The notes under the pieces were generated by a model. That model saw only the letters and a list, made by a program, of their open reading frames with translations. It did no database searches and was not told the origin of the DNA. A stretch of 35,188 nucleotides of DNA, taken from Acidobacteria bacterium 13_1_20CM_3_53_8. Its GTDB lineage: Bacteria; Acidobacteriota; Blastocatellia; Pyrinomonadales; Pyrinomonadaceae. This document shows positions 1 through 10,095 of this stretch, in pieces. The position numbers and the translations under genes were made by a program. The stretch is from NCBI GenBank assembly GCA_001920415.1, contig MNJR01000079.1, positions 1 through 35,188 of the forward strand, written 5' to 3'. The first letter of the stretch is position 1. The number at the start of each line of letters is the position of its first letter.

Positions 1-1
1 C

Positions 2-676
2 GACCTGCATGTTCACCAGTGCGATTATCAATCGTCGTGCGCGACCGTTGTGATGCTTGATTGTTCGCACTCTATGATTCTCTACGGCGAAGACCGATTC
101 ACTCCAGCGAAAAAAGTTGCGCTCGCTCTAGCTCATTTAATCCGCACACAGTATCCGGGAGATTCGTTGAAGATTGTGCTGTTTCACGACTCTGCGGAAG
201 AGTTGCCGATGGCTAAACTGGCTACGACGCAGGTTGGGCCATACCATACGAACACTGCGGAAGGATTGCGTCTTTCGCGCCGCATACTCCAATCGCAGCG
301 CAAGGAGATGAAGCAGATCGTTATGGTCACGGACGGAAAACCGACCGCGTGTTTCATTGATTCAGGAAGCGCATCTACTTACGGACGAAAATCTGCGTGG
401 GCAACGACTGATAGTGAACGTGGCCGCGCGCTCTACAAAAATTCTATGGGCGGCGATCCGCTTGTGATGGCAGAGACTTTCAAGGAAGTTCAGGCGTGTC
501 GCAAGGCCGGTGTCATGATTAATACATTCATGCTGGCTTCGGACTATTATCTTGTAGAATTCGTCAAACAGATGACGGCGATGACGAACGGCAAGGCTTA
601 CTTCGCCAATCCTAATAACCTTTCTCAGTTCGTCCTGATTGATTTTATGAAGAGAAGAAGAAGCCGCGTTAAGTGA
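2..676 (+). CDS. von Willebrand factor A domain protein, 5'-truncated by the window edge
   Basis: The reading frame is open from the left edge to a TGA stop, so the true start lies outside. A GTG at 50 is only an internal codon candidate. The visible part is a vWA fold. A beta strand leads into the metal-ion-dependent adhesion site DCSHS (DxSxS) a few residues after position 50, and a later strand gives [10 protein letters not shown], whose Asp is the usual third MIDAS position. The segment between them carries the conserved Thr region ([11 protein letters not shown]). vWA domains bind a divalent metal and a protein partner, and in bacteria they often sit in MoxR/vWA chaperone pairs. No MoxR-type ATPase is visible here, but it could lie to the left. 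The tail is basic (KRRRSRVK). The fold is clear; the partner and role are unknown. Confidence 0.8.
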   Translation, partial: DLHVHQCDYQSSCATVVMLDCSHSMILYGEDRFTPAKKVALALAHLIRTQYPGDSLKIVLFHDSAEELPMAKLATTQVGPYHTNTAEGLRLSRRILQSQRKEMKQIVMVTDGKPTACFIDSGSASTYGRKSAWATTDSERGRALYKNSMGGDPLVMAETFKEVQACRKAGVMINTFMLASDYYLVEFVKQMTAMTNGKAYFANPNNLSQFVLIDFMKRRRSRVK

Positions 677-725
677 GAGCGGTAGAACAATCCCGGAAAA
701 TTATTCGTTGATAGAAGTGGTCTGA

Positions 726-752
726 TGATTTCAACCCTGAAATCCGAAATCA
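726..752. repeat. Short inverted repeat between the vWA and zinc-ribbon genes
   Basis: TGATTTC at 726-732 is complementary to GAAATCA at 746-752 around a 13-base loop. The right arm is followed by GCTTTTTATG, which resembles the GCTTTTATG that ends two of the larger intergenic repeats (near 2338 and 25712). It may be a decayed member of the same class, but it is too short to be sure. Confidence 0.3.
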
Positions 753-779
753 GCTTTTTATGACGAATGGAGTGCAATC

Positions 780-1424
780 ATGTTTTGTCCCAATTGCGGA
801 TCGGATGATCGTAGTCGCAGCCAGTTTTGCAGAGCGTGCGGAACGGATTTACGTGTTGTTCGTCAGGGGCTTGAGCATCCAGACGACTTAACGGCTTCGG
901 CTGCTAACGCGCGCGAAGAGATTGGGCGAGCGGTCGCAGCACGCATCAAAGAGCTTTACGACGCAGATGATCTTAAGCGAGTGGCAGAAGACGTGCTGCC
1001 TAAGATAGAGAAGTTTCTTGAATCTCCGCACGAGCGTCGCCTGCGTCAGATGCGCGAGGGCGTCATCACTTCTTCGATTGGGCTGGGCGCGGCTCTCTTC
1101 TTTTACCTGATGAACATAGCAAAGGGCAGCCCTATATTTTTGGTGGCGCTCGGCGTGACCTGCTTTCTATTAGGTCTGGGCATGATACTCAACGGCATGT
1201 TCCTCACTGTGCCGGGACAGCAAGCTCCTGATCGCTCGCTTGATGTAAGTAAACTCGGCGATTTATCTCTCAATGATTCCATCGGACACGCGCTGCCGAC
1301 ATCCAGACATACGAGTTCGGGCGTGCCATCCGTAACGGAGAACACTACGAACCTTCTACCGAACGAACCGGCGCTTGCGTCTAAGACTCGCTTCACGGCT
1401 GAGATGTCCGAGAAGGAATCATGA
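780..1424 (+). CDS. Zinc-ribbon protein with two membrane segments
   Basis: A 214-residue protein that opens with a zinc ribbon of two knuckles (CPNCG at residues 3-7 and CRACG near residue 18). A charged, probably helical segment follows (about 45-95), then two hydrophobic helices (about 98-115 and 120-140), then a Ser/Thr/Pro-rich tail with no recognised fold. The likely arrangement is a small membrane protein with cytoplasmic metal-binding head and tail. GGAG at 769-772 sits 7 bases before the ATG, which supports this start. The family is not recognised beyond the zinc ribbon, and no function is proposed. It lies between the vWA gene and a hydrolase in the same orientation. Confidence 0.7.
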   Translation: MFCPNCGSDDRSRSQFCRACGTDLRVVRQGLEHPDDLTASAANAREEIGRAVAARIKELYDADDLKRVAEDVLPKIEKFLESPHERRLRQMREGVITSSIGLGAALFFYLMNIAKGSPIFLVALGVTCFLLGLGMILNGMFLTVPGQQAPDRSLDVSKLGDLSLNDSIGHALPTSRHTSSGVPSVTENTTNLLPNEPALASKTRFTAEMSEKES

Positions 1425-1440
1425 AGTCTAGAGCTTTCAA

Positions 1441-2238
1441 TTGACTAAAGTTCGAGTGCGAGAAATCGAGATGGCTTACGACGTGGCTGGCGATGGCCCG
1501 GCGGTCGTGCTGCTGCATGGCTACCCGTTCAACCGCTCTATGTGGCGCGAGCAGGTGAAGGCTTTGAGCGCAGATTACAAAGTAGTAGCGCCGGATTTGC
1601 GCGGTCACGGCGAAACGGAAGCGACAAAAAATGCGACGATGTATGAGATGGCGCGAGATGTTGCTGCGCTGTTGGACAAACTGAACATAGAGCGAGCCAG
1701 CTTCTGCGGTCTCTCAATGGGAGGCTATGTGACGTTCTCATTCTACAGCCTCTTTTCTTCGCGCGTTCAATCGCTGATTCTAGCGGACACGCGCCCGCAA
1801 TCTGACGCGGAAGAGACACGACGCGTGCGCCATGAGCAGGCGCAGAAAATTTCGGAAGAAGGAATGAAGGCGGTCGCAGAATCTCTTTTGCAAAAAGTGC
1901 TAACGCCTGAAACGCTTCGAGAGAGGCCGGAGATAGTTAGCCGCGTGCGCGAGATGATTCAGGGCACGAAGCCTGAAGGCGCTGTCGCTGCACTGCGCGG
2001 GATGGCGGAGAGAAAAGATCATTCTTACCTTCTTGAAAGAATCCTTGCGCCCTCGCTCGTCATCGTAGGCAGCCACGACCAGATAACGCCGCCTGAAGTT
2101 GCAGAGAAGATGCGCCGCGACATTCCCGGCTCGCGCCTTGAGATAATCGAAAACGCAGGCCATCTCTCGAACATTGAAAACCCGAATCAATTCAACAACG
2201 CCGTCAAAAAATTTCTAGACGCGCAAAGGTGGAGATAG
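1441..2238 (+). CDS. Alpha/beta-fold hydrolase
   Basis: A 265-residue serine hydrolase. The oxyanion-hole strand reads LLHGYPFNRSMW (residues 24-35). The nucleophile elbow is CGLSMGGY (Ser92), the acid is Asp213 in GSHDQITP, and the base is His241 in AGHLSNIENP, so the triad is complete. Length and motifs fit the 3-oxoadipate enol-lactonase/esterase group, but the substrate cannot be read from sequence. The start used is TTG at 1441, 16 bases after the preceding stop. An in-frame ATG at 1471 is the alternative, and neither has a strong Shine-Dalgarno. The stop codon overlaps the left arm of a long inverted repeat that separates this gene from a thioesterase, so the two are probably one transcription unit. 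Confidence 0.85.
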   Translation: MTKVRVREIEMAYDVAGDGPAVVLLHGYPFNRSMWREQVKALSADYKVVAPDLRGHGETEATKNATMYEMARDVAALLDKLNIERASFCGLSMGGYVTFSFYSLFSSRVQSLILADTRPQSDAEETRRVRHEQAQKISEEGMKAVAESLLQKVLTPETLRERPEIVSRVREMIQGTKPEGAVAALRGMAERKDHSYLLERILAPSLVIVGSHDQITPPEVAEKMRRDIPGSRLEIIENAGHLSNIENPNQFNNAVKKFLDAQRWR

Positions 2239-2337
2239 TTTTCAGTTTTTAGTTTTCAGTTTTCAGTTCGCAGAAAAGAGCCGACGGCTTAACTGATGAC
2301 AAACTAACTGAAAACTGAAAACTAAAAACTGAAAACT
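2237..2337. repeat. Perfect 32-bp inverted repeat made of GTTTTCA-type heptamers
   Basis: The left arm (2237-2268) and right arm (2306-2337) are exact reverse complements over 32 bases around a 37-base loop. Each arm is itself about four tandem copies of a 7-mer (GTTTTCA, one copy GTTTTTA). The left arm includes the last two bases of the hydrolase stop codon. The right arm ends 6 bases before the thioesterase ATG. Transcribed, it would form a long AU-rich hairpin. Related copies lie in the atp operon near 23956 and 25638. Confidence 0.9.
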
Positions 2338-2343
2338 GCTTTT

Positions 2344-2766
2344 ATGGAGTCGTGGAAATTCAAGATTGAAGAGCGCGTGCGGTGGGGCGATGTTGACGCG
2401 GCGCGTATAATTTTCTACGGCGCTTATATTCGCTTCTTCGAGATAGCCGAGACGGAACTGTTTCGCGCAGTAGGCATGCCTTACAGCCGCATCTTCGACG
2501 ACATGGACGTGTGGCTGCCGCGCGTGCACCTCGAATGCGATTTTCGTCGGGCTGCTCAGTTGGATGATCTTTTAGAAGTCTCTGTTTACGTCGGGCACTT
2601 CGGCACGAAATCAATGCGAATAAATTTTGAAGTTCGCCGCAAAGGCGAAGAACCGCTCGTCGCAGAAGCCCACTTCGTCCTCGCAGCCGTCCGCCGCGAC
2701 ACCTTTGAAACCGTCCCTATTCCCGAAGAATTCAAACGCCGCCTCGCACCATATACGAAGGGATGA
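2344..2766 (+). CDS. Hotdog-fold acyl-CoA thioesterase (4HBT family)
   Basis: A 140-residue single hotdog domain. The segment RWGDVDAARIIFYGAYIRFFE (residues 13 onward) matches the signature of the 4-hydroxybenzoyl-CoA thioesterase/YbgC-FadM family, in which an Asp at this position (Asp16 or Asp18 here) is catalytic. It probably hydrolyses an acyl- or aroyl-CoA in the cytoplasm; the substrate is unknown. The ATG has no recognisable Shine-Dalgarno. The six bases before it (GCTTTT) follow directly on the right arm of an inverted repeat. The stop codon lies inside the outer arm of the next intergenic repeat. It is likely co-transcribed with the upstream hydrolase. Confidence 0.85.
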   Translation: MESWKFKIEERVRWGDVDAARIIFYGAYIRFFEIAETELFRAVGMPYSRIFDDMDVWLPRVHLECDFRRAAQLDDLLEVSVYVGHFGTKSMRINFEVRRKGEEPLVAEAHFVLAAVRRDTFETVPIPEEFKRRLAPYTKG

Positions 2767-2932
2767 AAGAAGAAGGGACGCGGAGACGCGGGGAAGGAAT
2801 AGAACCGGAAAGCACAAGCATAATGAAAGCAGACAAACGCTCAGCACCTTTCGCCGCGTCTCCGCGTCTCCGCGTCCCCAATGCCTCTCGCGTCCTCTTA
2901 TTCATCCCTCATCCCTCCGCCCTCATCCCTTC
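2757..2932. repeat. Nested inverted repeat of GGGATGA and GACGCGGA-type units between convergent genes
   Basis: The outer arms are 2757-2766 (GAAGGGATGA) and 2923-2932 (TCATCCCTTC). The inner arms are 2775-2791 and 2862-2878, perfect over 17 bases. The right side shows the tandem nature: three 8-mers (CCGCGTCT, CCGCGTCT, CCGCGTCC) from 2854, then four 7-mers (TCATCCC x3 and one TCCGCCC) from 2902. The outer arms overlap the stop codons of both convergent genes. It may act as a two-way transcription barrier, but there is no clear U-tract. Confidence 0.85.
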
Positions 2933-4211
2933 AAAACGGCCAGATGGCGCGACGCGCGAGTTTGCGTTTGAGGTCTGTGTAGCCTTGTTCGCCCGCGACC
3001 AGTTCACCCAAGATTTTTCTGATGCCTGTGTGCGCGCGCGCGAACTCGATCATTCTTTCGGTGAAGGGCGCGCCCCAGAAGTTTCCGTAAAAGCGGCGGC
3101 GCATCTCTGCGGCTCGCCGCAACTCTTTGCCGAAATCTTCGCGCCAGCGTGACTCGTAGCGTAGCGGATTACCTTCCAAATACGTTTCAGCGAAAAGCTC
3201 TGCGCTGCGTAGCGCATAATAAATCCCTTCGCCCGTCACGGGGTCTGCGAAACCTGCGGCGTCGCCCAGTAAAGCCCAACCTTCGCCGCATGTGCGCCTC
3301 ACGTCCCATGTCTTCACAGTCAAACCCGGAATGCGCGCGGCATAACGATCAGCCGATCTCGCAAGCTCATCTTTAATCCTCGCATCACGCTCACGATCTC
3401 GCGCACGCGCGCGCCAGAGATTTGCTCGTTTGTCCTCGCGCATTCGATAGTAGCCGATCATGAAATCCCACAGTATCCGGTCAAGCGAGTCGTGATCAAA
3501 AGCTTCCTGCGTCGTAGCAATGCCAAACGAGATGTGATCCACGCGCGGGAAGGCCCAGGCATAACCAGCCCAGTTCGGAAGAAAAGCCACTACGGTTGGC
3601 GCGCTCTCGTCAACAGTCTGAGCATCTTGCTCTTTGGCCGAATTACTCCGCGCTTTTGCCGCCGCGCTCTTCGCTACGGGAAGCGGCGCGCGATAACCGA
3701 AAGCGACTTCCATCTCCGCAGGAGGCAATGGGCCAGCAAGCTCGCGCGCAATACGACTGCTCGCGCCGTCAGCCGCCACGATCATTGGCCCACTCCACTC
3801 TTCGCCGCTCGTCGCTCCGCGCACAGTCCAATTCTCGCTTTCATTCGCCCGTTTTTGAAATGAAACTCTTTCATGGAAAACATGCGCGCCAGCTTCTTTT
3901 GCTCTCTCGCGCAGAAAGGAATCGAACGCGCGGCGCGAGTAGATTGCGAATGGCTCGGCGAGCTTCATGTGAAGGCGCTTGCCTGTGGGCGAGTACATCT
4001 CCAACTCGTCAACAGTTCGTCCGACGGCTTCCAGAAGATGCGGCCACGCCTTCAAAGCTTTCGATGTAACTCCGCCACCGCATGCCTTCGGCTCGCCCTG
4101 TGGTCTTCCATCGAACAATGCTACGCGCACCTTTGCGCTCGCCAACCTTTCAGCCGCGAAAGAACCCGCCGGGCCTGCGCCAACAATCAAAACATCGAAG
4201 GTGTTACTCAT
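2931..4211 (-). CDS. Geranylgeranyl-reductase-family FAD-dependent oxidoreductase
   Basis: A 426-residue flavoprotein. The N-terminal Rossmann motif VLIVGAGPAGSFAAERLA (about residues 8-25) binds FAD. KACGGGVTSKAL (about 43-54) is the CGGG motif typical of the geranylgeranyl reductase family. ALLGDAAGFADPVTGEGIYY (about 320-340) is the second FAD contact, with the GD motif. The family reduces isoprenoid double bonds (chlorophyll or menaquinone side chains, archaeal lipids) or acts as related monooxygenases. Here menaquinone or isoprenoid lipid saturation is a guess. Residues 190-215 are an Ala/Ser-rich insertion. It is convergent with the thioesterase and divergent from the LigB-AMMECR1 gene. 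Confidence 0.85.
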   Translation of the reverse strand: MSNTFDVLIVGAGPAGSFAAERLASAKVRVALFDGRPQGEPKACGGGVTSKALKAWPHLLEAVGRTVDELEMYSPTGKRLHMKLAEPFAIYSRRAFDSFLRERAKEAGAHVFHERVSFQKRANESENWTVRGATSGEEWSGPMIVAADGASSRIARELAGPLPPAEMEVAFGYRAPLPVAKSAAAKARSNSAKEQDAQTVDESAPTVVAFLPNWAGYAWAFPRVDHISFGIATTQEAFDHDSLDRILWDFMIGYYRMREDKRANLWRARARDRERDARIKDELARSADRYAARIPGLTVKTWDVRRTCGEGWALLGDAAGFADPVTGEGIYYALRSAELFAETYLEGNPLRYESRWREDFGKELRRAAEMRRRFYGNFWGAPFTERMIEFARAHTGIRKILGELVAGEQGYTDLKRKLARRAIWPF

Positions 4212-4234
4212 AATCGCTAAATTTTATTCGGTAC

Positions 4235-4264
4235 ATCATAAAGGTCTTCGCGCCTGGCGCGCAA
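4235..4264 (-). promoter_or_regulatory. Candidate promoter for the leftward oxidoreductase
   Basis: On the minus strand TTGCGC (plus 4259-4264) and TATGAT (plus 4235-4240) are 18 bases apart, about 25 bases upstream of the ATG at 4211. The match to a housekeeping sigma promoter is moderate. Confidence 0.35.
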
Positions 4265-4271
4265 TTTCAGC

Positions 4272-4300
4272 TTGAACGGTTTCGCATGCCGTGTGATAAA
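4272..4300 (+). promoter_or_regulatory. Candidate promoter for the rightward LigB-AMMECR1 gene
   Basis: TTGAAC (4272-4277) and GATAAA (4295-4300, preceded by TGT) are separated by 17 bases. This would leave a leader of roughly 140 bases before the ATG at 4450. It partly faces the leftward promoter at 4235-4264. Confidence 0.4.
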
Positions 4301-4449
4301 ATGCGTTCGTTCCCCACAAAAGAATTTTTCGAAGCTTTGACCGCCGCTCGTTTCTGCTTGCGGCGATTGGGGCATTGCTCTTTTCTCTTCGCGCTCGTCT
4401 TGAGTGCTTGAAGAAAAGCGCAAGATTTTTTTTGACGCAAGATTGAGAG

Positions 4450-5841
4450 ATGGACGTTAACTCGTTGGTATTCGCAGGGATTGCGCCGCACCCGCCTATC
4501 ATGGTTCCTGAAGTGGGACGTGAGGCGATTGCCGAAGTGCGCGGCTCAATCGAGGCTATGCGCGAATTGACGGAACGAGTCAAAGCAAGCGGCGCTGAAA
4601 CTGTCATACTCATCTCGCCACACGCGCCGCTGGACGCGCGCGCATTCGTAGCCTACCATGACGACCCGCTCTACGGAGATTTCTCTAATTTCCGCGCAGC
4701 CGACGCAGCCGTCGAAGCGCCGCTTGATGTAGAACTTCTGGAAGCGATTGCGCGCGCAGCTTCGGAAGACGGCTACTCGGTTCTGGGAATCAAAGGCTAC
4801 GAACTGGATCACGGCACGGCTGTGCCGCTCTATTTTTTGCTCAGAAACGGTTGGAGCGGTCGCGTCGTCGCGCTCGGCTACAATTTTTTATCGAACGAAG
4901 ATCACATGCGCTTCGGCGCGTGCGTACGGCGCGCCGTGAACAGAAGCGCGCGCCCAGTCGCTTTCATCGCCAGTGGTGACTTGAGTCATCGTCTCAAGCT
5001 GGAAGCCCCCGCAGGATACAATCCGCAAGCGCATCTCTTTGACGAAGAGGTCGTCGCCGCGCTTCGCGATTGCGAGCCGCAACGAATCGTTAATATTGAT
5101 CAGAATTTAAGAAAGCTCGCTGGCGAGTGCGGCTATCGCTCCATGCTCGTAGCATTCGGCGTGACGCAAGAAGACGCTCCATCATGCGAAGTCATTCACT
5201 ACGAAGCGCCGTTCGGCGTGGGCTACATGGTCGCGCAACTCGCCCGTTCTCAAAAAGCAGAAGTTTCTACAGAGCAACGTGACGAGGTTCATCAAGAAGA
5301 TTCATCCGATATGGATGAACTGCCTAAGCTCGCGCGCTCAGCCATAGAAACGTTCGTGCGCGAAGGCCGTCGGATAGAAAAGCTCGAAAAACTTTCGCCG
5401 CTATTGGAAGCGCGCACTGCCTGCTTTGTCTCAATCAAAACTCTGGACGGGAGCTTGCGCGGTTGCATTGGCACGATTGAACCTGTGAAAGAGACGCTGG
5501 CCGACGAGTTAATCGCTAACGCTGTCAATGCCGCGACTCGCGATCCGCGCTTCCCTCCTGTCAAAGAAGATGAATTGCAGAACCTGCGCTATTCCGTTGA
5601 CGTGCTTCACACGCCGGAGCCAGCGCAATTTGAAGACCTCGACCCGAAAATTTACGGAGTGATAGTTGAAGATGAAAGCGGTCTGCGGCGTGGTCTGCTC
5701 TTGCCTGACATAGAAGGCGTCGAGACTGCTCGTCAACAAGTAGAAATAGCCGCGCGCAAGGCTGGTATAGTTTCAAATACGCCCCTTAAGCTTTCGCGCT
5801 TTCGCGTCAAACGCTTCCGCGAAAAACGACGCACTAATTAA
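4450..5841 (+). CDS. LigB-type dioxygenase-like domain fused to an AMMECR1 domain (AmmeMemoRadiSam system protein A type)
   Basis: A 463-residue two-domain protein. Residues 1 to about 275 resemble class III extradiol dioxygenase (LigB)/Memo proteins, with candidate metal ligands in APHPPIM (near residue 13), ISPHAPL (near 56) and SGDLSHRL (near 180). Residues about 288-455 are an AMMECR1 domain, shown by LRGCIGTIEP and RDPRFPPV. This pairing is known from the AmmeMemoRadiSam system, where AMMECR1, Memo and a radical SAM enzyme co-occur; the chemistry is unresolved. No radical SAM gene is in this window, so the partner must lie elsewhere or be absent. The ATG has only GAGAG directly before it. 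No in-frame alternative start looked better. The domain call is firm; activity is unknown. Confidence 0.85.
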   Translation: MDVNSLVFAGIAPHPPIMVPEVGREAIAEVRGSIEAMRELTERVKASGAETVILISPHAPLDARAFVAYHDDPLYGDFSNFRAADAAVEAPLDVELLEAIARAASEDGYSVLGIKGYELDHGTAVPLYFLLRNGWSGRVVALGYNFLSNEDHMRFGACVRRAVNRSARPVAFIASGDLSHRLKLEAPAGYNPQAHLFDEEVVAALRDCEPQRIVNIDQNLRKLAGECGYRSMLVAFGVTQEDAPSCEVIHYEAPFGVGYMVAQLARSQKAEVSTEQRDEVHQEDSSDMDELPKLARSAIETFVREGRRIEKLEKLSPLLEARTACFVSIKTLDGSLRGCIGTIEPVKETLADELIANAVNAATRDPRFPPVKEDELQNLRYSVDVLHTPEPAQFEDLDPKIYGVIVEDESGLRRGLLLPDIEGVETARQQVEIAARKAGIVSNTPLKLSRFRVKRFREKRRTN

Positions 5842-5866
5842 ACAAACCAGGGAAGGAGCATACAAA

Positions 5867-6112
5867 ATGTCAAAGGATAATCCAGTGCAATCCAGTATCT
5901 CGGAACGAAATGAAGACCCGGAGTTGAAACCGGACGCGACGCCGAATCCGGTCGAGGAGCTAAACCCGGCCAACGATAAGCGCTCGCTCGACTATGGAGA
6001 GTCGGGCCAATTCGCTCATGGCGGTTACTACAATCAACAGGGCGTCAATGAATCGAATCGCATTGACCTGGACGAGCAGGTAGATTCTGCATTAAACAAA
6101 GATAAGGCATAA
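5867..6112 (+). CDS. Small acidic hydrophilic protein, unknown function
   Basis: 81 residues, with no membrane segment, cysteine or signal peptide. The composition (Asn, Asp, Glu, Pro, Ser, Gln) and lack of hydrophobic clusters suggest disorder. The central part reads ESGQFAHGGYYNQQG. AAGGAG at 5853-5858 precedes the ATG by 8 bases, the best Shine-Dalgarno in this part of the window, so it is probably translated and could be abundant. It lies 25 bases after the LigB-AMMECR1 gene and converges on gyrB. No family was recognised; stress- or desiccation-type small proteins have a similar composition, but that is only a resemblance. Confidence 0.65.
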   Translation: MSKDNPVQSSISERNEDPELKPDATPNPVEELNPANDKRSLDYGESGQFAHGGYYNQQGVNESNRIDLDEQVDSALNKDKA

Positions 6113-6131
6113 GCCTTCTTGTTTTAAGAAG

Positions 6132-6167
6132 AAAAAAGGCCGCTGCATACACAGCGTATGCAGCGGC
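6132..6167 (-). terminator. Rho-independent terminator of gyrB
   Basis: A perfect 12-bp inverted repeat (GCCGCTGCATAC at 6139-6150, complement at 6156-6167) with a 5-base loop. Read leftward it is followed by CTTTTTTC, a proper U-tract. It lies about 90 bases beyond the gyrB stop. Confidence 0.8.
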
Positions 6168-6259
6168 AAGATTCACAGGAGGAAAAGGAATTTCAGTTTA
6201 CTGGAGGAAGCGCAGTGTGTCAAATAGCGCCTCACCGCGCTCTCCCTTTTCATCTCAAG

Positions 6260-8746
<2,487 letters not shown>

Positions 8747-8799
8747 TTAATTGATCGGGAGCGACGTTCAGTAAAACAGCCCGCCGAACGCCTCTTCAG

Positions 8800-9951
8800 T
8801 TAGATGCTTTCCGAGGTGGTTGCGGCTGACCGAATGACCTCTTTTTCAGGCTCATCCGCGCGGGCCGCGCCACCCTGAATCTGATACACATTTGCACCAG
8901 CTACGAACCGCTCCACTAGGCTCTCTTTCGATGTCGTAATGAACGTCTGAGTACGGCCTTCAAGGTATTCAAGCAAGTAGTCAATGCGTTTCCTATCCAG
9001 TTCCGCATCCACGTCATCTATGAGGAAAAGCGGATACTCATTATGCCAGGAATAATATACCGAAATCGCCGCTAAGTCAAGTATTATCAATGCGCTACGC
9101 TGTTGACCCGAGCTTCCAAAAGCGCGTATATCACGCCCGTCAAAAAGGATTTCAAGATCATCTCGGTGAGGGCCTATAAGCGAGTACCCGGCATTGATTT
9201 CGGCTGGCAGACGAAGTTGAAGACGCTCCGAAATTAGCGCTTCGTAATCGCTCAAATCGCCCTTGCCTTCGAGCGAAGAGACATAACGAATTGTGACCTC
9301 TTCGCGTTCGAAAAGTCGTCGCTCTAAAGCTTCAATCAGACGTTGGACATAGCCTGTTCGATGACTGTGAATCTCCGCGCTCAAACTTATGAGCTGTTCG
9401 TTCCAGGGAGCAATGATTTCCGCCGCCTGCTCAACACTCATCTCCAACTCTGAAGCATCTTGCAGGAGGCGATTCTTCTGCTTGATGACGCGGTTGTAAT
9501 CGGAGAGCGTCTGCACGTAAGCAGGATGAAGAGCCACCACGCCGCGATCCAGAAACTTTCGCCGCGCTTCCGGTACGCCGCGCACGATCTCTAGATCATC
9601 TGCGGTGAATGAAACTATGTGAAGTTGACTTAGATAACGGGCGACTGATTCGCGCTTGCCGTTTACAGTGATTGACTTGGTGTTGCTTTGAAGTGCGACG
9701 GATAGTTCTCTGTGAACTTCGGCGCTTTCTGCCACGCTGCCGCGCACTACGGCCAGGTCTTCACCGAAGCGAATTGATTCTTGAAGCTTTTGCGTGCGAA
9801 AGGATTTCGTGGTAGCGAGTACGTAGATGGCTTCGAGCCAATTTGTTTTTCCCTGCCCGTTATCGCCGTAGATGATATTTAGGCCGCCACCCCAGGAGAT
9901 TCTGCCGCTCAAATTTCTGAAATTATGAACTTCAAGCCATTCGAGCAGCAT
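8800..9951 (-). CDS. recF: DNA replication and repair protein RecF
   Basis: 383 residues, usual length. It is an SMC/ABC-like ATPase with Walker A GDNGQGKTN (about residues 29-37), the signature motif GSSGQQRSA (about 281) and Walker B PLFLIDDVDAELD (about 308). The N-terminus LEWLEVHNFRNL is typical of RecF. RecF loads RecA at gapped DNA together with RecO and RecR, and it sits between dnaN and gyrB here, as in many bacteria. The C-terminal about 25 residues (Ala/Glu/Ser-rich) are extra and not conserved. The gene starts 65 bases upstream of the gyrB start region and may be co-transcribed with it. Confidence 0.97.
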   Translation of the reverse strand: MLLEWLEVHNFRNLSGRISWGGGLNIIYGDNGQGKTNWLEAIYVLATTKSFRTQKLQESIRFGEDLAVVRGSVAESAEVHRELSVALQSNTKSITVNGKRESVARYLSQLHIVSFTADDLEIVRGVPEARRKFLDRGVVALHPAYVQTLSDYNRVIKQKNRLLQDASELEMSVEQAAEIIAPWNEQLISLSAEIHSHRTGYVQRLIEALERRLFEREEVTIRYVSSLEGKGDLSDYEALISERLQLRLPAEINAGYSLIGPHRDDLEILFDGRDIRAFGSSGQQRSALIILDLAAISVYYSWHNEYPLFLIDDVDAELDRKRIDYLLEYLEGRTQTFITTSKESLVERFVAGANVYQIQGGAARADEPEKEVIRSAATTSESI

Positions 9952-10025
9952 AGATAAATTTTAACACATCTGAAGCTATCTCGTCGCGCGCATGGACGTT
10001 TATTTTTGCTTCATCAAATAGAAAA

Positions 10026-10061
10026 AGAAGCGCCTTTGAGAGATTCAACAAAGACGCTTCT
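10026..10061 (-). terminator. Terminator after dnaN
   Basis: The arms at 10026-10038 and 10049-10061 pair over 13 bases with one G-U pair and a 10-base loop. Leftward the hairpin is followed by TTTTTCTATTT; rightward only by TTT. It lies in the 144-base dnaN-recF gap, so recF-gyrB may have their own promoter or depend on read-through. Confidence 0.65.
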
Positions 10062-10095
10062 TTTGAAATTCGGTACAGGTTCGTCTAAAGCTTTG

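Noticed and set aside
2237-2337. CRISPR-like array
   Set aside because: The tandem units are 7 bases with no spacers, the arms are inverted copies of each other, and there are no cas genes.
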